In this document: in pieces, positions 59,210 to 61,853 of the stretch
Position numbering within the stretch: the first letter of the stretch is position 1
Layout of the letters: each line of letters begins with the position of its first letter
Source of the DNA: CAYJLC01 sp044426345
GTDB lineage: Bacteria > Bacillota > Clostridia > Oscillospirales > Butyricicoccaceae
Length of the DNA: 61,853 nucleotides
Assembly (NCBI GenBank): GCA_044426345.1
Contig: JAWXUP010000008.1
Span: 1 to 61,853 of the forward strand
Direction of reading: 5' to 3'
Translations under genes and position numbers: made by a program
The notes under the pieces: generated by a model
Told to the model about the DNA's origin: nothing
Seen by the model: only the letters and a program-made list of their open reading frames with translations
Database searches by the model: none

Positions 59210-61837
59210 CTAACCTAATAATTTTTCAACAATATTATTTACACTTTCTAAAGCCATTTCAAGTTTTGATGGATCTTTACCACCAGCAGTAGCCATATCT
59301 GGTTTACCACCACCGCCGCCGCCAGTAAGTGCAGCAACTTCTTTAATAATTTTGCCAGCGTGAGCACCTTTAGTCAGTGCATCTTTGCCACAAACTGCGA
59401 TTAAATTAATTTTCCCATCAACAACAGATGAAAGTACACCAACCATATTAGGTGCTTGTTCTTTAACGTTATCAGCCATTGTACGTAGCGTTTCCATATT
59501 AGCATCTTCAACTTTTACTGCTAAAACATTAACGCCTTTAACGTCTTGTGACAGATTAATCATCGATGCAAGCTGAATATTTGCAACTTTTGATGTTAAG
59601 CTTGAAATTTGACGTTGTAATTCTTTAATATTATCCATCGCAGCGTGAGCTTTGATAGCTACGTCTTTAGTGTTTGATTTTAGAGCATCTGCAGTGTTTA
59701 CGATAACAGCCTCTTTTTCGTCAATTAAATCTAGTACAGCCATTGCAACAACAGCCTCGATACGACGAACGCCAGATGCTACAGAGCTTTCAGATTTAAT
59801 TTTGAATGCACCGATTTTTGCAGTATTATCGATGTGCGTACCACCACAAAGTTCAGTTGAGAAGTCGCCCATTTTAACAACGCGAACAATTTCACCGTAT
59901 TTTTCACCAAATAATGCAGTAGCACCAGCTTTTCTTGCGTCTTCGATGCCCATTTCTTGCATTGTGATGTCTAAACCTGCTAAAATTTGTTCATTTACAG
60001 ATATTTCAACAGCTTTAATTTCAGCTGGAGTTAAGCCTTCAAAGTGAGTGAAGTCAAAACGGAAACCGTCGTCGAAAACATATGAACCAGCTTGGTTTAC
60101 GTGCTCGCCAACAACTTCTTTTAGTGCTTTGTGAAGTAAGTGAACTGTCGAGTGAGAACGTGCAACTTTTGCTCTAAATTTAGTATCAATTTTAGTGCAA
60201 ACTGTGTCTTCTTTTGAAAGCACACCAGACAGCACAACACCAGTGTGTAGCACTTTTCCGTCTGCAGTTTTCTTAACAGAAGTAACGTCAAATTCGAATC
60301 CTTCGGCAGTAATTATACCTTTATCTGAGATTTGACCACCACTTTCAGCGTAGAAGGTAGTTTTATCAGTGATAATTGTACCTTTTTGACCTGCAAATAA
60401 GCTATCTTCAAGTTTTCCGTCAACTGCTATTGCGATGATATTTGCCTCAGTTTCAGTTTGAGTATAACCTACAAATTCAGTGCTAAGTGATTTATCTAAA
60501 CCTAAATCTTCTTGATCCCAACCTAAGTCACCCATTTGCGCTCTTGCTGCTCTCGCTCTATCTTTTTGAGCTTGCATTTCAGCATCAAATTCAACTAAAT
60601 CAGTAGAAAAACCGTTGTCTTCAAGGATTTCAAGCGTTAAATCGATTGGGAAACCATAAGTGTCGTATAATTTAAAGCAATCAGCGCCAGAAACTTTTTT
60701 GTCGCTTGAGTGAGCCATTAAATCTTCTAAGATTTTAAGACCAGCATCGATAGTTAATTGGAATTTTTGTTCTTCAACAGCGATGATTTTTTTGATATAC
60801 ACTTCTTTTTCAAGTAATTCTGGGTATGCTCCACAACTTTCTTTGATTACAGTGTCGCAAACATCGTGTAAGAATGCGTTTTTAATGCCGAGTAATTTTC
60901 CGTGACGTGCAGCACGACGAAGAAGTCTACGTAAAACATATCCACGTCCTTCGTTTGATGGAATTACACCGTCGCAAACCATCATAGTTGTACTTCTGAT
61001 ATGGTCTGTGATTACACGTAAAGATACGTCAGTTTTTTCGTTTTCGTTATATGTTTTGCCTGCAATTTCAGAGATGTGTTTTGTAATATTCATAACAGTG
61101 TCAACGTCGAAAAGCGAGTCAACACCTTGCATAATACAAGCTAAACGTTCAAGTCCCATACCTGTATCGATGTTTTTTTGGTCTAAATCTGTGTAATTAT
61201 TTTCGCCATCGTTGTTAAATTGAGTGAAAACCAAGTTCCAGAATTCAACGTAACGGTCACAGTCACAACCAACAGCGCAGTCAGGGTTTGTACATTTTGG
61301 GTCAACACCACGGTCGAAGTAGATTTCAGAACATGGACCACAAGGACCTGCACCGATTTCCCAGAAGTTATCTTCTTTGCCTAGACGCACGATTCTATCA
61401 GCTGAAACGCCAACTTCATTTACCCAAATATCTTTAGCTTCATCATCGTCTAAGTAGATTGAAACCCAGATTTTATCTACTGGAATTTCCATAACTTGAG
61501 TGATAAATTCCCACGCAAATCTTGTTGCATCTTGTTTGAAATAATCTCCGAAAGAGAAGTTTCCAAGCATTTCAAAATAAGTACCGTGACGAGAAGTTTT
61601 ACCAACACGTTCGATGTCTGGTGTACGGATACATTTTTGACAAGTTGTCATACGTGATCTTGGAGGTACAACTTCGCCTGTGAAATAAGGTTTTAGTGGT
61701 GCCATACCTGAGTTTATAAGTAGTAGTGAGTTATCTCCGATTGGTACAAGTGGAGCAGATGCAGCTCTTAAATGTCCTTTTTCTTCAAAGAAACTTAAAA
61801 ATTTCTCACGAATTTCGTTAAGTCCCATATAATGCAT
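59210..61837 (-). CDS. alaS: Alanyl-tRNA synthetase
   Basis: The enzyme charges tRNA-Ala. It has 875 residues, full length. The catalytic domain includes SGMAPLKPYFTGE and TSRHGTYFEMLGNFSFGDYFK. The editing domain has HSTVHLLHKAL and the zinc Cys/His in TELCGGTHIDNTAKIG. The C-terminal DHHA1 domain ends with ALTGGGGGGKPDMATAGG. AAGGGG lies 8 bp before the ATG at 61837. The next 16 bases reach the window edge, so its promoter or T-box is outside. It heads the run alaS-HIT-comEC-holA-TOPRIM. Confidence 0.97.
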   Translation of the reverse strand: MHYMGLNEIREKFLSFFEEKGHLRAASAPLVPIGDNSLLLINSGMAPLKPYFTGEVVPPRSRMTTCQKCIRTPDIERVGKTSRHGTYFEMLGNFSFGDYFKQDATRFAWEFITQVMEIPVDKIWVSIYLDDDEAKDIWVNEVGVSADRIVRLGKEDNFWEIGAGPCGPCSEIYFDRGVDPKCTNPDCAVGCDCDRYVEFWNLVFTQFNNDGENNYTDLDQKNIDTGMGLERLACIMQGVDSLFDVDTVMNITKHISEIAGKTYNENEKTDVSLRVITDHIRSTTMMVCDGVIPSNEGRGYVLRRLLRRAARHGKLLGIKNAFLHDVCDTVIKESCGAYPELLEKEVYIKKIIAVEEQKFQLTIDAGLKILEDLMAHSSDKKVSGADCFKLYDTYGFPIDLTLEILEDNGFSTDLVEFDAEMQAQKDRARAARAQMGDLGWDQEDLGLDKSLSTEFVGYTQTETEANIIAIAVDGKLEDSLFAGQKGTIITDKTTFYAESGGQISDKGIITAEGFEFDVTSVKKTADGKVLHTGVVLSGVLSKEDTVCTKIDTKFRAKVARSHSTVHLLHKALKEVVGEHVNQAGSYVFDDGFRFDFTHFEGLTPAEIKAVEISVNEQILAGLDITMQEMGIEDARKAGATALFGEKYGEIVRVVKMGDFSTELCGGTHIDNTAKIGAFKIKSESSVASGVRRIEAVVAMAVLDLIDEKEAVIVNTADALKSNTKDVAIKAHAAMDNIKELQRQISSLTSKVANIQLASMINLSQDVKGVNVLAVKVEDANMETLRTMADNVKEQAPNMVGVLSSVVDGKINLIAVCGKDALTKGAHAGKIIKEVAALTGGGGGGKPDMATAGGKDPSKLEMALESVNNIVEKLLG

Positions 61838-61853
61838 AATATTTTCCCCTTTT

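Overview
The window looks like chromosome from an endospore-forming, low-GC Firmicute, most likely a Clostridia-class anaerobe. The sequence is strongly AT-rich, Shine-Dalgarno sites are strong (GGAGG/AGGTG) and promoters are TTGACA/TATAAT-like. Gene orders such as gdpP-rplI-dnaB, tilS-hpt-ftsH and rpsO-pnp are typical of the group. A SPOCS-LysM spore protein, a SpoIVFA/SpoIVFB-like protease pair and a SpoVB-like flippase indicate sporulation. I cannot name the genus. There are no rRNAs, tRNAs, CRISPR arrays, transposases or phage genes.

Layout. 0.3-5.3 kb: a small DUF898-type membrane protein, an orphan oligopeptide-binding lipoprotein and a three-gene sugar-type operon (isomerase, HAD phosphatase, Gfo/Idh oxidoreductase). 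5.9-16.0 kb: a minus-strand branched-chain amino-acid cluster read ilvA-ilvB-ilvN-nitroreductase-ilvC-flavin oxidase-ilvD-ilvE. Its gaps hold palindromic REP/MITE-like elements. 16-18.8 kb: divergent sporulation genes. 18.9-26.7 kb: gdpP-rplI-dnaB-tilS-hpt-ftsH. 26.7-34.7 kb: acetyltransferase, alcohol dehydrogenase, rplS, pseudouridine synthase, SpoVB-like protein, M16 protease, phospholipase-C-like protein and Nudix hydrolase. 34.8-41 kb: an sdpR-sdpI-like pair, pnp, rpsO, purA and a metallo-beta-lactamase-fold protein. 41.2-61.8 kb: a long minus-strand run alaS-HIT-comEC-holA-TOPRIM protein, then from a new promoter miaB-mutS-mutL-miaA-HlyD-like-CDF transporter-lipoprotein-response regulator-radical SAM-DUF2344.

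The most interesting locus is the ilvA leader. One promoter is followed by a T-box with an apparent AUC (Ile) specifier and its own terminator. Next comes a 32-codon leader ORF rich in Ile/Leu/Val codons, then a second terminator. A segment of the leader ORF can pair with the left arm of that second terminator, so an antiterminator is possible. This is the architecture of classical ribosome-mediated attenuation, placed in series behind a tRNA-sensing riboswitch. A second strong regulatory find is a pair of matching 24-bp inverted repeats bracketing the sdpR-like promoter.

The intergenic repeats in the ilv cluster share modules. The clearest copy (9161-9331) is a 171-bp element with 25-bp terminal inverted repeats. 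An isolated plus-strand promoter followed by a nested hairpin near 28.5 kb is a candidate small RNA. Promoter, terminator and start-site calls were made by reading the sequence. No database search or folding program was run.
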